Shown here piece after piece: positions 1 through 7,863 of a stretch of 64,000 nucleotides of DNA. Location of the stretch: positions 186,001-250,000 of the forward strand of contig NZ_RCZD01000009.1 of NCBI RefSeq assembly GCF_006438725.1. The letters are read 5' to 3'. The stretch is from Ewingella americana (lineage in GTDB: Bacteria > Pseudomonadota > Gammaproteobacteria > Enterobacterales > Enterobacteriaceae). The notes beneath the pieces are model-generated. The model was given only the letters and a program-made list of their open reading frames with translations. It had not been told where the DNA came from and did no database searches. A program made the translations under genes and the position numbers. Numbering within the stretch: position 1 is the stretch's first letter; every line of letters starts with the position of its first letter.

Positions 1-1
1 A

Positions 2-325
2 CGTTATGCCGGTATTCTGATTTGGATCTACAGTGCGTATGAAGGGATCCGCCTGTCATGGGAACACACCATGATTCAGCTGCACCCTTCACCTTTCGCG
101 ACCTGTGATTTCGCGGCCCGCTTCCCAACCTGGTTACCGTTAGATAAATGGTTCCCGGCGGTGTTTGTTGCTTCGGGCGATTGCGCGGAAAAACAGTGGG
201 AATTCCTGAGCCTCGGTATGCCTCAGTGGCTGGTCGTCGTCTTCAGCGTGTTTATGTTGATTGGCCTGCTGGTCTTGATTGCTCAGTTTGTAAAACCTAA
301 GCGTCGTGATCTGTTTGGTCGCTAA
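2..325 (+). CDS. dsbB: Disulfide bond formation protein DsbB, C-terminal part
   Basis: Inner-membrane quinone reductase that reoxidises periplasmic DsbA. Only the last 107 residues are visible; the gene enters from the left edge. The visible part holds the end of the third membrane segment, the second periplasmic loop and the fourth membrane segment. Cysteines at visible residues 35 (TCDF) and 61 (GDCAEK) are 26 apart, matching the Cys104/Cys130 pair of E. coli DsbB, and the protein ends in the family's basic tail RRDLFGR. A strong hairpin terminator follows 33 bp after the stop. The identification is firm; the redox pair of the first loop cannot be checked here. Confidence 0.97.
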   Translation, partial: RYAGILIWIYSAYEGIRLSWEHTMIQLHPSPFATCDFAARFPTWLPLDKWFPAVFVASGDCAEKQWEFLSLGMPQWLVVVFSVFMLIGLLVLIAQFVKPKRRDLFGR

Positions 326-358
326 GACTCGCTCTGATTGACAAGATTTAAAACGAAA

Positions 359-386
359 GAGGCGCCTCAACGGGCGCCTCTTTTTT
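359..386. terminator. Intrinsic terminator between dsbB and the lipoprotein gene
   Basis: An 8-bp perfect stem (GAGGCGCC / GGCGCCTC) with a 6-nt loop is followed by a run of T on the + strand. It ends dsbB and lies just past the stop of the convergent gene, which it may also serve. Confidence 0.9.
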
Positions 387-398
387 ATGCTTCAACCG

Positions 399-857
399 TT
401 ACTTTGTACGCCACAAACGCAGCTGACCATACCAACCGCTGTCAGTTTCGTACTCCTGATGCGTGCCATTCGCGTCAATGATCTCTTCTGCAGAACGGCC
501 GGTCATCGTACAGGCAAGGCTCACTTTAACCTTCCGTTGCCCGTTGACCAGGCGCAGGTCGACATATTCGTTAAACTGCAGTGCAGCAACCAGTTTGCCA
601 TCGACGCGCACATACAGCGGACAGGTTCTTTCGAAAGGAATCACGGTCCACTGGTCCATGCGGTGAAGACGGACAATAGTTTTACCCTGCTCTGCTTTAT
701 CTTGTTCGGCCTTACTCTGCTCGGCGCTTTGCGTTTTATTAGTCTGGTTTTCAGTCACAACCGCGGCGTTGAGGACTTGCGGTGCTGGCTGATACGGATT
801 CTTCCCTGAACAACCGGCTAACATCAGCACGGCCAGCGCAATAAACGTTCTTTTCAT
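399..857 (-). CDS. Small lipoprotein of unknown function
   Basis: I do not recognise this family. The start at 857 is chosen because AGGAAG lies just upstream and it gives a clean lipoprotein signal peptide: MKRTF, a hydrophobic core, then the lipobox LAGC with the lipidated cysteine near residue 16. The mature protein has a Gln/Lys/Glu-rich linker (about residues 45-65) and a C-terminal domain of about 85 residues with two cysteines (TCPLYV and SLACTM) that could form a disulfide in the periplasm. Total length is 152 residues. It is convergent with dsbB, whose product makes disulfides, but adjacency alone does not connect their jobs. Confidence 0.75.
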   Translation of the reverse strand: MKRTFIALAVLMLAGCSGKNPYQPAPQVLNAAVVTENQTNKTQSAEQSKAEQDKAEQGKTIVRLHRMDQWTVIPFERTCPLYVRVDGKLVAALQFNEYVDLRLVNGQRKVKVSLACTMTGRSAEEIIDANGTHQEYETDSGWYGQLRLWRTK

Positions 858-884
858 TGTTGTCTTCCTGAATTGACGAACCAA

Positions 885-1070
885 TTGATATACAAATAAT
901 TGATAGGCAAATGATAGCAGCGAGAGAAACTAAGGCAATGCATCAAACAGAGAATGTCGACTTTCCGTCTTTTTCAACAGCAAAAAACGCAGCGGCGGGT
1001 TCTGTTACAGGATTGACCAGGCTCGCATGACCGCTAATCAAAAAACACTTACCAGACATTGATTTAGTTG
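885..1070. other. Gene-free stretch upstream of the lipoprotein gene
   Basis: This stretch would carry the promoter of the leftward lipoprotein gene. I see no convincing coding frame in it. It leads into the candidate promoter and small RNA described next. Confidence 0.4.
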
Positions 1071-1099
1071 TTTACTAATGCCATGGCATTAGACATAAT
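1071..1099 (+). promoter_or_regulatory. Candidate promoter with a palindromic operator in its spacer
   Basis: TTTACT (1071-1076) and CATAAT (1094-1099) are separated by 17 bp, a plausible sigma-70 promoter. The spacer is almost filled by a perfect 16-bp palindrome, TAATGCCATGGCATTA (1076-1091). A dimeric repressor bound there would block the promoter. The binding protein is unknown. Confidence 0.45.
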
Positions 1100-1105
1100 C
1101 GCCGT

Positions 1106-1172
1106 CCACTTCATGTAGCAATGATTGGTAAGGCCTCGGGTATTTAAAAATACTCGGGGCTTTTTCTTTTTT
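1106..1172 (+). ncRNA. Candidate small RNA of about 65 nt
   Basis: A start about 7 nt after the CATAAT box would give a transcript ending at a good intrinsic terminator at 1172. No coding frame fits between them. The RNA would be about 65 nt, roughly half of it terminator hairpin. This is inferred only from the promoter/terminator pairing; I recognise no known sRNA family in it. Confidence 0.35.
1133..1172 (+). terminator. Intrinsic terminator with no annotated gene upstream
   Basis: The hairpin GCCTCGGGTATT / AATACTCGGGGC (12 bp including G-U pairs) with an A-rich loop is followed by TTTTTCTTTTTT. It points rightward, yet no rightward gene precedes it after dsbB, which already has its own terminator. 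Confidence 0.75.
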
Positions 1173-1472
1173 GCGCCTTCCCACCTGCATTTCGGCATCA
1201 GTATTGATCACCAGATAGCCCCTATGGCCGGTGTTAACCACTTAGCCCAGAAACACGCAAGCGCCAATCACACCATCAAATGGGCAAATCCAAACGTCAT
1301 TGCAAACTCAAAGGGCATACTTTTGTTCAGAGGGTTAAAGCATGTATGAGAATGGCGAGGGCAAAAACATCAGCAACTAAATGGTCATTTTAAACGCAGG
1401 ATTTACAGGTGATGCCCCGTATATGCCCCGCGCCATTTCACAGTGATAAATTTCTTCATTCACTTCAAGTGG
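1173..1472. other. Gene-free stretch, possibly a decayed coding remnant
   Basis: No intact gene is visible. On the minus strand between about 1320 and 1200 a hydrophobic frame starting MPFEFAMTFGF is interrupted by a stop and then continues LALACFWAKW. This could be a relic of a small membrane protein, or chance. Confidence is low. Confidence 0.25.
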
Positions 1473-1922
1473 TTACTTAGCCCAACTCGGCTTATTCATA
1501 ATGTGGTCCTGCCAGTCCTCAACATCATCTTCACGCACGGCGATGTAGCGTACTGAAATGCGCTCGGTATGCATCGCGGATTTGGAGGACTTATTGAGTA
1601 ACGGGTGCCAGGGCAGTAAAGGTTTACCCTCACCAACTAACCGGTACGCACAGGTCGGTGGCAACCAGTCAAAGGTGGTCAAATTTTCGCGGGTCAGTTT
1701 GATGCAGTCTTCTTCCAGTGTGAAACGACGTTCATAATTACGGCACTGGCAGGACTTAATATTCAGTTGATTACAAGCCACGTTGGTGAAATAGATTTCC
1801 TCAGTGTCTTCGTCGATCAACTTATGTAAGCAGCATTGCCCGCAACCGTCGCACAACGCTTCCCACTCTTCATCTGTCATTTCAGACAGTTTTTTTTGCT
1901 GCCAAAAATTGGGCTCAGTCAT
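1473..1922 (-). CDS. ycgN: YcgN, UPF0260 cysteine-cluster protein
   Basis: A conserved gammaproteobacterial protein of uncertain role, near the usual length at 149 residues. The N-terminal half has the dense cysteine motif [12 protein letters not shown], then a single Cys (NVACNQL) and [10 protein letters not shown]. This pattern belongs to the YkgJ-like group thought to bind zinc or an iron-sulfur cluster. The C-terminus ([13 protein letters not shown]) matches E. coli YcgN closely. It lies downstream of ycgM on the same strand with about 120 bp between them, so it may have its own promoter. Function beyond metal binding is not established. Confidence 0.93.
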   Translation of the reverse strand: MTEPNFWQQKKLSEMTDEEWEALCDGCGQCCLHKLIDEDTEEIYFTNVACNQLNIKSCQCRNYERRFTLEEDCIKLTRENLTTFDWLPPTCAYRLVGEGKPLLPWHPLLNKSSKSAMHTERISVRYIAVREDDVEDWQDHIMNKPSWAK

Positions 1923-1991
1923 GGTGGGTATCCGGGTTAAGTAAAACGAGGGGGCCTATATAAACATTTTAGTGCAGAGATGCAAGTAAAG

Positions 1992-2012
1992 CTGCCCGAA
2001 AAAACCGGGCAG
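1992..2012 (-). terminator. Hairpin after ycgM
   Basis: CTGCCCG / CGGGCAG is a 7-bp stem with a 7-nt loop, 30 bp past the ycgM stop. The run of T expected of a strong terminator is mostly missing on the minus strand (CTTTACTT follows), so termination is probably weak. Confidence 0.45.
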
Positions 2013-2041
2013 TGTCAGGTCATTGCTTAGATCAGAAAGGT

Positions 2042-2698
2042 TTAGATAACGCGGGTAGTCACGCTTTTGCCATTGAGTGAAGCTTCAATCACATCCCCTA
2101 CCGCCATTGGCCCGACGCCCTGCGGCGTACCGGTGAGGATGATATCCCCGGCGCGCAAGGTAAAGAAACGGCTCATATAGGCAATTAACGGCAGGATCTT
2201 GGTCAGCATATCGCAGCTGTTACCGTTCTGGCGTATTTCACCATTGACGATGAGCTGCAGTTCTGCAGCCTCGGCATCACCGAACTCGCTCACCGGAATG
2301 AAACCGCTGATCGGGCAGGAACCATCAAAACCCTTGGCTTTTTCCCATGGCTGACCCGTTTTTTTAAACCCGGCTTGTAAGTCACGCAGTGTCAAATCCA
2401 GCGCCAAACCGTAACCGGCGATGGCATTCGCGACTCTATCTTCACTGGCCTGTTTTAGCGGCGTGCCAATTAATACCGCCAGCTCAACCTCATGATGAAC
2501 CGAACCCAAATTTTTAGGGATCGCGATAGGCTGGCGAATATCGCACAGTGCGGTTTCTGGTTTGATAAACAGCACCGGTTCAGCAGCAACCTGACTGCCC
2601 ATCTCTTTAATATGATCAGCATAATTGCTGCCTACACACACCACTTTGTTCACCGGAAAGTCGAGTAATGCGCCGTTCCAGTCTCTGTGTTGATACAT
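2042..2698 (-). CDS. ycgM: YcgM, fumarylacetoacetate hydrolase (FAH) family protein
   Basis: A cytosolic metal-dependent FAH-fold enzyme. Members of this FAHD1-like group act on oxaloacetate or acylpyruvates by decarboxylation, tautomerisation or hydrolysis; the substrate in this organism is not shown by the sequence. The 218 residues match the family length. Diagnostic elements are GSNYADHIKEMG, FIKPETAL, the metal-ligand stretch VHHEVELAVLIG with its His and Glu residues, GYGLALDLTLRD, and the C-terminal LTGTPQGVGPM. Its start lies about 20 bp past the stop of the upstream transglycosylase gene, so the two may be co-transcribed. Confidence 0.93.
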   Translation of the reverse strand: MYQHRDWNGALLDFPVNKVVCVGSNYADHIKEMGSQVAAEPVLFIKPETALCDIRQPIAIPKNLGSVHHEVELAVLIGTPLKQASEDRVANAIAGYGLALDLTLRDLQAGFKKTGQPWEKAKGFDGSCPISGFIPVSEFGDAEAAELQLIVNGEIRQNGNSCDMLTKILPLIAYMSRFFTLRAGDIILTGTPQGVGPMAVGDVIEASLNGKSVTTRVI

Positions 2699-2720
2699 GG
2701 AAAACTCCTGAAAGTGTCAG

Positions 2721-3893
2721 TCAACCGCCAAAGGGATTTTTACCCGCGGGCGCCACAGGAGCCGGAGTGGCAAGCGCCTCAGGCTCCGTTTGCGTCTGCG
2801 CAGGGGCTGGCGTCTGAGTTTGAGCCGGCTCAGCCACAATGGCGTCCGCCATCATACCAATGCTCAGCGCGAAATAGGTCGAGCGGTTCCAGTGCATAAT
2901 AGTACGAAAGTTATCATAGACCAGGAAAGCACGGCCCTGGAGGTCATCAGGAGTGATGACCCAGGCGCGGGTGGCCGTCGAGGCCAGTGCACTGCCGTCC
3001 GCCTGTGTGACCCCTTTCTGCTGCCAATAGCTGGCAGTATGCATTTGGTTGTTTTTGAGCCCGGCCAGGCTGGCGTCAAAACCAGCAGGCAATTTCACTT
3101 CTTGTCCCCAGCCCTGATCCCCCTTCCAGCCTTCGGTCGAGAGATAATTGGCGGTAGAGGCGAAAACATCACTGGTGTCATTCCAAATATCAATTTTCCC
3201 GTCGCCGTCGCCGTCAGCACCGTAGTTCAGATAGGATGTCGGCATAAACTGCGACTGGCCCATTGCACCCGCCCAGGAGCCTTTCATCATATCGCTGGTA
3301 GCGTGGCCGGAATCAACAATTTTCAGTGCCGCCATCAGCTCTTTCGTAAAGAAAGCCTCACGGCGTCCTTCAAAGGCCAACGTTGCCAGCGCGGAGAAGA
3401 CATCTTCCTTACCCTGAATTTTGCCAAAGTTACTTTCCATTGCCCACAAGGCAACAATGTACTGCGGTTGTACGCCGTAACGATCACTGGCCTGAGTTAG
3501 GGCAGAGAGGTTCTCGTGATACTGGATCCTCGCTTGCTCGATTTTTGCCGCAGGCAAGACACGGGCAAGATAATCATCAAGCGTGATTTTCTTTTCCAAC
3601 TGATTACGGTCAGAATTTATGACCCGATCAATAAAGTGCACATTTATAAAAGCGCTGTCGATAGTCTGCTGACTGATGCCCTGCTGGCGGGCCTGAGTTT
3701 TAAGTTGTTCAACATAAGCCGGGAACTCAGCCGGGTCACGCCCCTGATCTGCAAGGGTAGTTTTAGCTGGCGTTTCGCTGGCCGGAACCGTGGCCACCGG
3801 TGCGGCAGCCTGGGGTTCAGTGGCGACACTTTCTTTGGCGCAACCGCTGAGGATCACACTGGTCACTAACACAGCCAATACCGACAATTTCAT
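2721..3893 (-). CDS. MltB-type lytic murein transglycosylase, lipoprotein
   Basis: Cleaves the glycan strands of peptidoglycan to 1,6-anhydro ends; anchored as a lipoprotein. The start at 3893 has AAGGAG 7 nt upstream and gives a signal peptide with lipobox LSGC (Cys18). The catalytic Glu is residue 153 in ALWAMESNFGK, followed by GSWAGAMGQSQFMP, which shapes the active site in MltB. A calcium-loop-like DGDGDGKIDIW follows, as in MltB. At 390 residues it is longer than E. coli MltB (361). The extra length is a low-complexity Pro/Ala/Gln/Thr tail of about 40 residues ending NPFGG. E. coli has no gene at this position; I recall it there in Serratia and Yersinia. Confidence 0.92.
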   Translation of the reverse strand: MKLSVLAVLVTSVILSGCAKESVATEPQAAAPVATVPASETPAKTTLADQGRDPAEFPAYVEQLKTQARQQGISQQTIDSAFINVHFIDRVINSDRNQLEKKITLDDYLARVLPAAKIEQARIQYHENLSALTQASDRYGVQPQYIVALWAMESNFGKIQGKEDVFSALATLAFEGRREAFFTKELMAALKIVDSGHATSDMMKGSWAGAMGQSQFMPTSYLNYGADGDGDGKIDIWNDTSDVFASTANYLSTEGWKGDQGWGQEVKLPAGFDASLAGLKNNQMHTASYWQQKGVTQADGSALASTATRAWVITPDDLQGRAFLVYDNFRTIMHWNRSTYFALSIGMMADAIVAEPAQTQTPAPAQTQTEPEALATPAPVAPAGKNPFGG

Positions 3894-4013
3894 CACTCTG
3901 CTCCTTATTATCTCTTCATTCATCATCCTTAAACAACCTGAGGGAGCGCAGAGATGAATGCAATACGACAGCGCCGAATTTACAAAAACACACGAATAAC
4001 GATAAGCCTCGGT

Positions 4014-4286
4014 TTATTTTTCACCGTTTTGCAGGTGCATATTCAATAAACTTTCCACTGGCGGTGGGACTTGTAAATAATAACCTTGCTCCAGAAGTGA
4101 CTGCTTCACTTTCTCAATATCCGCGGAGGCTAACTTTTTACGCTGACCAAGGTTTATCACCATTGAGAACTGTGGCTTACCAAAACCTTGCAATAATTCT
4201 TCAGGAAGTCGTGAGAAATCGTCTTTTTTTTCGACATACAGGTATGTCTGATCACGTTTGTTACTTCTATAGATGGCACAAAACAT
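4014..4286 (-). CDS. ycgL: YcgL family protein
   Basis: A small conserved cytosolic protein of 90 residues and unknown biochemical role, found next to minC throughout enteric bacteria. It carries the hallmark N-terminus [32 protein letters not shown] and the central [14 protein letters not shown], matching E. coli YcgL. It is divergent from minC, with about 135 bp between the starts, so the two promoters probably share that gap. The start at 4286 is the only one preserving the conserved N-terminus. Confidence 0.93.
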   Translation of the reverse strand: MFCAIYRSNKRDQTYLYVEKKDDFSRLPEELLQGFGKPQFSMVINLGQRKKLASADIEKVKQSLLEQGYYLQVPPPVESLLNMHLQNGEK

Positions 4287-4422
4287 TTTTTTAACTCTAC
4301 TTTATTGAAACGGTGGCTTGCCTAGATATAACTGTAACTATAACATGCTTATCGTACATCGGAATATCGCCCCCCGAGTGGTATTCCGGGGATTAGAAGT
4401 TGCTGAGACTGAGTCAGGATAG

Positions 4423-5112
4423 ATGTCACAATCGCCAATAGAACTAAAAGGCAGCAGTTTTACCTTATCGGTTGTTCATTTACATAGTTCACAACCTGAG
4501 GTTATTCATCAGGCATTACAGGACAAAGTGGAGCAAGCCCCCGCTTTTCTGAAAAATGCCCCTGTTGTTATTAACGTCGCAGCGCTAACAGGCGAAGCGA
4601 ACTGGAAAGACATTCAACAGGCGGTGGCTTCTGCTGGTTTTCGCGTGGTTGGCATCAGTGGTTGCAAGGATGAACGGCAGAAACGCGCCATTTCCCGCAC
4701 CGGTTTACCGCTGCTGAGTGAAGGCCGTGCACAGCGTATTGCCGCAGAGCCGCCGGTACCGGTCGTTCCCGACAACGCGCCAGCCAAAACCCGGATCATC
4801 AGCACGCCAGTCCGTTCTGGCCAACAGATTTATGCCCGTAACAGCGATCTCATTGTGACAAGCAGTGTGAGCGCCGGTGCGGAACTTATTGCCGATGGCA
4901 ATATCCATATTTATGGCATGATGCGAGGCCGTGCGCTGGCCGGTGCCGCAGGTGATGCAAATTGTCAGATATTTTGCACACATCTGGGGGCTGAGCTAGT
5001 CTCAATCGCAGGGCAGTACTGGTTGAGTGACCAAATCCCGTCCGACTTTTACGGACAGGCAGCACGCCTCAGCCTGTTGAATAACGTGTTAACCATACAA
5101 CCTTTAAACTAA
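4423..5112 (+). CDS. minC: Septum site-determining protein MinC
   Basis: Inhibitor of FtsZ polymerisation that blocks division at the cell poles. The 229 residues split into an N-terminal FtsZ-interacting domain (about 1-105), a Pro/Ala linker (about 106-120), and a C-terminal beta-helix domain (about 125-229) that dimerises and binds MinD. The C-terminal domain shows the glycine-rich turns of the helix ([43 protein letters not shown]). It is first gene of the minCDE operon, 24 bp before minD. Confidence 0.97.
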   Translation: MSQSPIELKGSSFTLSVVHLHSSQPEVIHQALQDKVEQAPAFLKNAPVVINVAALTGEANWKDIQQAVASAGFRVVGISGCKDERQKRAISRTGLPLLSEGRAQRIAAEPPVPVVPDNAPAKTRIISTPVRSGQQIYARNSDLIVTSSVSAGAELIADGNIHIYGMMRGRALAGAAGDANCQIFCTHLGAELVSIAGQYWLSDQIPSDFYGQAARLSLLNNVLTIQPLN

Positions 5113-5136
5113 GCCCTTTTGACAAGGAATCCTTTC

Positions 5137-5949
5137 ATGGCACGCATTATAGTTGTTACATCGGGTAAAGGGGGCGTTGGCAAGACCACTTCAAGCGCAG
5201 CCATTGCTACCGGTTTAGCTCAAAAAGGCAAGAAGACCGTGGTCATCGACTTTGACATCGGTTTGCGTAACCTTGATCTGATCATGGGCTGCGAGCGCCG
5301 CGTTGTTTACGATTTTGTCAATGTGATCCAGGGTGATGCCACACTGAATCAGGCGCTGATCAAAGACAAGCGCACTGACAATCTGTTTATTCTTCCGGCT
5401 TCGCAAACGCGTGATAAAGATGCGCTGACTCACGAAGGCGTAGAAAAAATTCTTAATGATCTGAACGAGATGGGATTCGATTTCGTGGTCTGTGATTCAC
5501 CAGCGGGAATTGAAACCGGCGCGCTGATGGCGTTGTATTTCGCTGATGAAGCGGTGATCACCACTAACCCTGAAGTCTCTTCAGTCCGTGACTCAGACCG
5601 CATTTTAGGCATTTTGTCATCAAAATCCCGCCGTGCGGAACAAGGCTTAGAGCCGATTAAAGAACACCTGCTTCTCACCCGCTATAATCCGGGCCGTGTT
5701 AGCCGCGGGGACATGCTCAGTATGGAGGATGTCCTTGAAATTCTTCGCATTCCGCTGTTGGGTGTTATCCCTGAAGATCAGTCTGTACTGCGCGCGTCCA
5801 ACCAGGGCGAACCGGTGATTCTGGATCAGGAGTCCGATGCGGGTAAAGCCTACGATGACACCGTCAGCCGTCTGCTTGGTGAAGAACGTGCGTTCCGTTT
5901 TATTGAAGAAGAGAAGAAGAGTTTCCTGAAACGCCTTTTTGGGGGATAA
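5137..5949 (+). CDS. minD: Septum site-determining ATPase MinD
   Basis: ATP-dependent membrane-binding protein that recruits MinC and oscillates with MinE. The start at 5137 (MARIIVV, after AAGGA) is preferred to an in-frame start 18 bp upstream because it gives the conserved N-terminus and the usual 270 residues. It carries the deviant Walker A motif GKGGVGKT at residues 10-17 with both signature lysines, switch I (VIDFDIGLRNLD), switch II (CDSPAGIE), and the C-terminal amphipathic membrane-targeting helix KKSFLKRLFGG. It lies 3 bp before minE. Confidence 0.98.
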   Translation: MARIIVVTSGKGGVGKTTSSAAIATGLAQKGKKTVVIDFDIGLRNLDLIMGCERRVVYDFVNVIQGDATLNQALIKDKRTDNLFILPASQTRDKDALTHEGVEKILNDLNEMGFDFVVCDSPAGIETGALMALYFADEAVITTNPEVSSVRDSDRILGILSSKSRRAEQGLEPIKEHLLLTRYNPGRVSRGDMLSMEDVLEILRIPLLGVIPEDQSVLRASNQGEPVILDQESDAGKAYDDTVSRLLGEERAFRFIEEEKKSFLKRLFGG

Positions 5950-5952
5950 ACC

Positions 5953-6222
5953 ATGGCCTTGTTAGATTTCTTTCTGTCCCGCAAAAAGCCGACAGCCAAT
6001 ATAGCCAAGGAACGGCTGCAAATCATCGTAGCAGAGCGACGCAGGGGGGACAACGAACCCTCCTATTTGCCGGAGCTTAAGCGCGATATTCTTGCGGTGA
6101 TTTGCAAATATATTAAGATTGACCCGGAGATGCTCCAGGTTCAGTTCGAGCAAAAAGGTGATGATATTTCGGTACTGGAACTTAACGTGACATTACCGGA
6201 ATCGGAAGAAACACCTAAATGA
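5953..6222 (+). CDS. minE: Cell division topological specificity factor MinE
   Basis: Stimulates MinD ATPase and displaces MinC, generating the pole-to-pole oscillation. The 89 residues have the usual two parts. The N-terminal anti-MinCD segment (about 1-31) begins with the membrane-binding [12 protein letters not shown] and contains the contact helix [16 protein letters not shown]. The C-terminal topological domain (about 32-89) dimerises. It is the last gene of the min operon. A GC-rich hairpin without a T run (CCCCCTG / CAGGGGG, 6270-6288) lies about 48 bp after its stop. Confidence 0.98.
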   Translation: MALLDFFLSRKKPTANIAKERLQIIVAERRRGDNEPSYLPELKRDILAVICKYIKIDPEMLQVQFEQKGDDISVLELNVTLPESEETPK

Positions 6223-6289
6223 CAGAGATGGAAATGTTCTGTTTGCCGGTGTTTTCTGCAAAATAGTGGCCCCCTGGCCTTCAGGGGGT

Positions 6290-6309
6290 AACTGTATAAA
6301 TATACAATA
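6290..6309 (+). promoter_or_regulatory. LexA-box-like sequence
   Basis: AACTGTATAAATATACAATA matches the SOS consensus TACTGTATATATATACAGTA at 17 of 20 positions, including the CTG half and all but one base of the CAG half. It contains a possible -10 (TACAAT, 6303-6308), but the -35 is poor. No recognised SOS gene follows. The mismatch in the invariant CAG makes binding uncertain. Confidence 0.35.
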
Positions 6310-6372
6310 CCCTTTCCTGTTTTACCCCCTCTTCTATTTCTTTAAAACTATTCCTGGTATGGAAAAGAGTGA

Positions 6373-6456
6373 GTGAGATTCCTCTCATTTACTGTGGTTA
6401 CTCGCACGTATAGGGTGATATTGTTGGTCATCCTGGACAAGAAAATACGTCCGTAG
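6373..6456 (+). CDS. Possible 27-residue hydrophobic peptide
   Basis: A GTG-started frame encodes MRFLSFTVVTRTYRVILLVI followed by LDKKIRP: a short hydrophobic stretch flanked by basic residues. It lies between the LexA-like box and a terminator, the layout seen for SOS-linked small toxins such as TisB in E. coli. Translation is not supported by a clear ribosome-binding site, and a frame this short can arise by chance. I list it only because of the arrangement. Confidence 0.2.
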   Translation: MRFLSFTVVTRTYRVILLVILDKKIRP

Positions 6457-6495
6457 CGAATTAATTTCCTTTAACCAAAAATAGACAATAAAAAA

Positions 6496-6519
6496 GGCAG
6501 ACTGCTGTCCGCCCTTTTA
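6496..6519. terminator. Hairpin between convergent minE and rnd
   Basis: GGCAGAC / GTCCGCC (one mismatch, 4-nt loop) is flanked by a run of A on the left and CTTTTAA on the right, so it could act in both directions between minE and rnd. Confidence 0.5.
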
Positions 6520-6587
6520 ATCTCTCTGCTTATTCTCACTGCTTACCATCGTAATAACAGCGGATCAGTGTTAAACAGATTTAAATT

Positions 6588-7709
6588 TCAATACTCTTTT
6601 AATATTTCGTTTAATTTCTCGGCCAACAGTTTTCCACGCCATCCACTAATAAGTTCAGGCTGATGTTCTTTGGTTTTCAGTTGCCAATGCCAGTTTAACA
6701 ATTGGTTAATTTGACGGCGCGACGCCAATAATTCAACGCTGAGCCCAGTCTCTTCGCTGACGATTTGGATCAGCGCTTTAATGTCTTTAAACACTTTGCG
6801 ATAACCCGACTGGTCAATCAGGTTAGACAGTGGCGCAGGCAGTTCGGCGTCATCCATTTGGTTAGCTTCGGCTACCAGCGCCAGCAATGTGCGGCCATGA
6901 TAACGAATCTCCGGGCCACTCAGACCAAGCGATTCAAGCTCACCCAGTGACGTCGGCTGATACCGGGCAACCTGCCATAAGTTTTCTTCGCGCACCACAA
7001 AGTTCACTGCGATGTCACGCTGACGCGCCTGTATTAAACGCCATGAGGCCAGCTTTTGCAGGCAAGCCAATTGACGCGGTCGCAGTTGGAAAGCATTGCT
7101 GATATCAAGATAGGCCATTTCCGGCTGCAGCACTTCTGCGCGTCGGCGACATAACGCTAAACATTCATCCAGCGCGGCGTCCATCCAGCCTGCCTCCTCG
7201 GTTTCACGCATCAGCTGTTTTGCCAGAGGCAATAAATACCAGACATCAGCGGCGGCATATACACACTGCTTTTCGCTCAATGGACGGGCAATCCAGTCGG
7301 TGCGTGATTCGCTTTTGTCCAGCTCCACACCGGTTGTTTCTGCCACCAGTCGGGCAAAACCGCATGAGAGTGGACGCCCGCTGAAGGCGGCAAGGATTTG
7401 GGTGTCGATTAATGGCACCGGCATCACGCCAAAAGCATTAAGGAACACTTCCAGATCTTCACTGCCCGCATGCAGAAACTTCACCACGTCAGGATTCGTC
7501 AGCAGATCAATAAAGGGCTGCCAGGCGGTGATGGGCAGCGGGTCTATCAGGGTCAGATTCTCACCGTCAAACAATTGGATCAGACCCAATTGCGGGTAGT
7601 AAGTGCGGGTTCTGACGAATTCGGTGTCCAGGGCAATCTGGCTGTACGCTCTTGCCTGAAGGCAAACTCGCTCAAGCGCGTCGTTGGTGGTGATTAACTG
7701 ATAGTTCAA
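6588..7709 (-). CDS. rnd: Ribonuclease D
   Basis: 3'-5' exoribonuclease for trimming tRNA and other stable RNA ends. At 373 residues it matches E. coli RNase D. The DEDDy exonuclease motifs are present: IALDTEFVRTRTYYPQ (Exo I), LHAGSEDLEVF (Exo II) and CVYAAADVWYLLP (Exo III with the tyrosine). HRDC-type helical domains follow, including FQLRPRQLACLQKLASWR. The start codon at 7709 is TTG, as in E. coli rnd, where the weak UUG limits expression. No run of eight U lies before it here, unlike E. coli; a purine-rich GAAGAAGAGAA does. Confidence 0.97.
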   Translation of the reverse strand: MNYQLITTNDALERVCLQARAYSQIALDTEFVRTRTYYPQLGLIQLFDGENLTLIDPLPITAWQPFIDLLTNPDVVKFLHAGSEDLEVFLNAFGVMPVPLIDTQILAAFSGRPLSCGFARLVAETTGVELDKSESRTDWIARPLSEKQCVYAAADVWYLLPLAKQLMRETEEAGWMDAALDECLALCRRRAEVLQPEMAYLDISNAFQLRPRQLACLQKLASWRLIQARQRDIAVNFVVREENLWQVARYQPTSLGELESLGLSGPEIRYHGRTLLALVAEANQMDDAELPAPLSNLIDQSGYRKVFKDIKALIQIVSEETGLSVELLASRRQINQLLNWHWQLKTKEHQPELISGWRGKLLAEKLNEILKEY

Positions 7710-7804
7710 ACTTTGATTCTCTTCTTCATATACCCATTATCCTTCAAGCGGCATCGTTGTTGACTGCAACTTGAATGAATTGGATATCATTGCGTTATAA
7801 CGTG

Positions 7805-7830
7805 ACAACGCCGGACATCGCCGGCGTTGT
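7805..7830 (-). terminator. Hairpin after fadD
   Basis: A perfect 10-bp stem ACAACGCCGG / CCGGCGTTGT with a 6-nt loop lies 34 bp after the fadD stop. There is no T run on either strand, so it may work as an RNA-stabilising 3' hairpin rather than an intrinsic terminator. Confidence 0.4.
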
Positions 7831-7863
7831 GAATCTGACCACGACTGAAACACGTGCTAACTG

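Noticed and set aside
387..809. A 140-codon + strand frame opposite the lipoprotein gene
   Set aside because: It is antisense to a lipoprotein with a good signal peptide, Shine-Dalgarno and lipobox, and its own product has no recognisable features.
1200..1330. A decayed hydrophobic minus-strand frame (MPFEFAMTFGF...) as a real gene
   Set aside because: It contains an in-frame stop, has no ribosome-binding site and matches no family I know; it is kept only as a weak note in the gap entry.
2790..3500. A 236-codon + strand frame opposite the lytic transglycosylase
   Set aside because: Shadow of a clearly conserved enzyme on the other strand; composition is that of a reversed coding frame.
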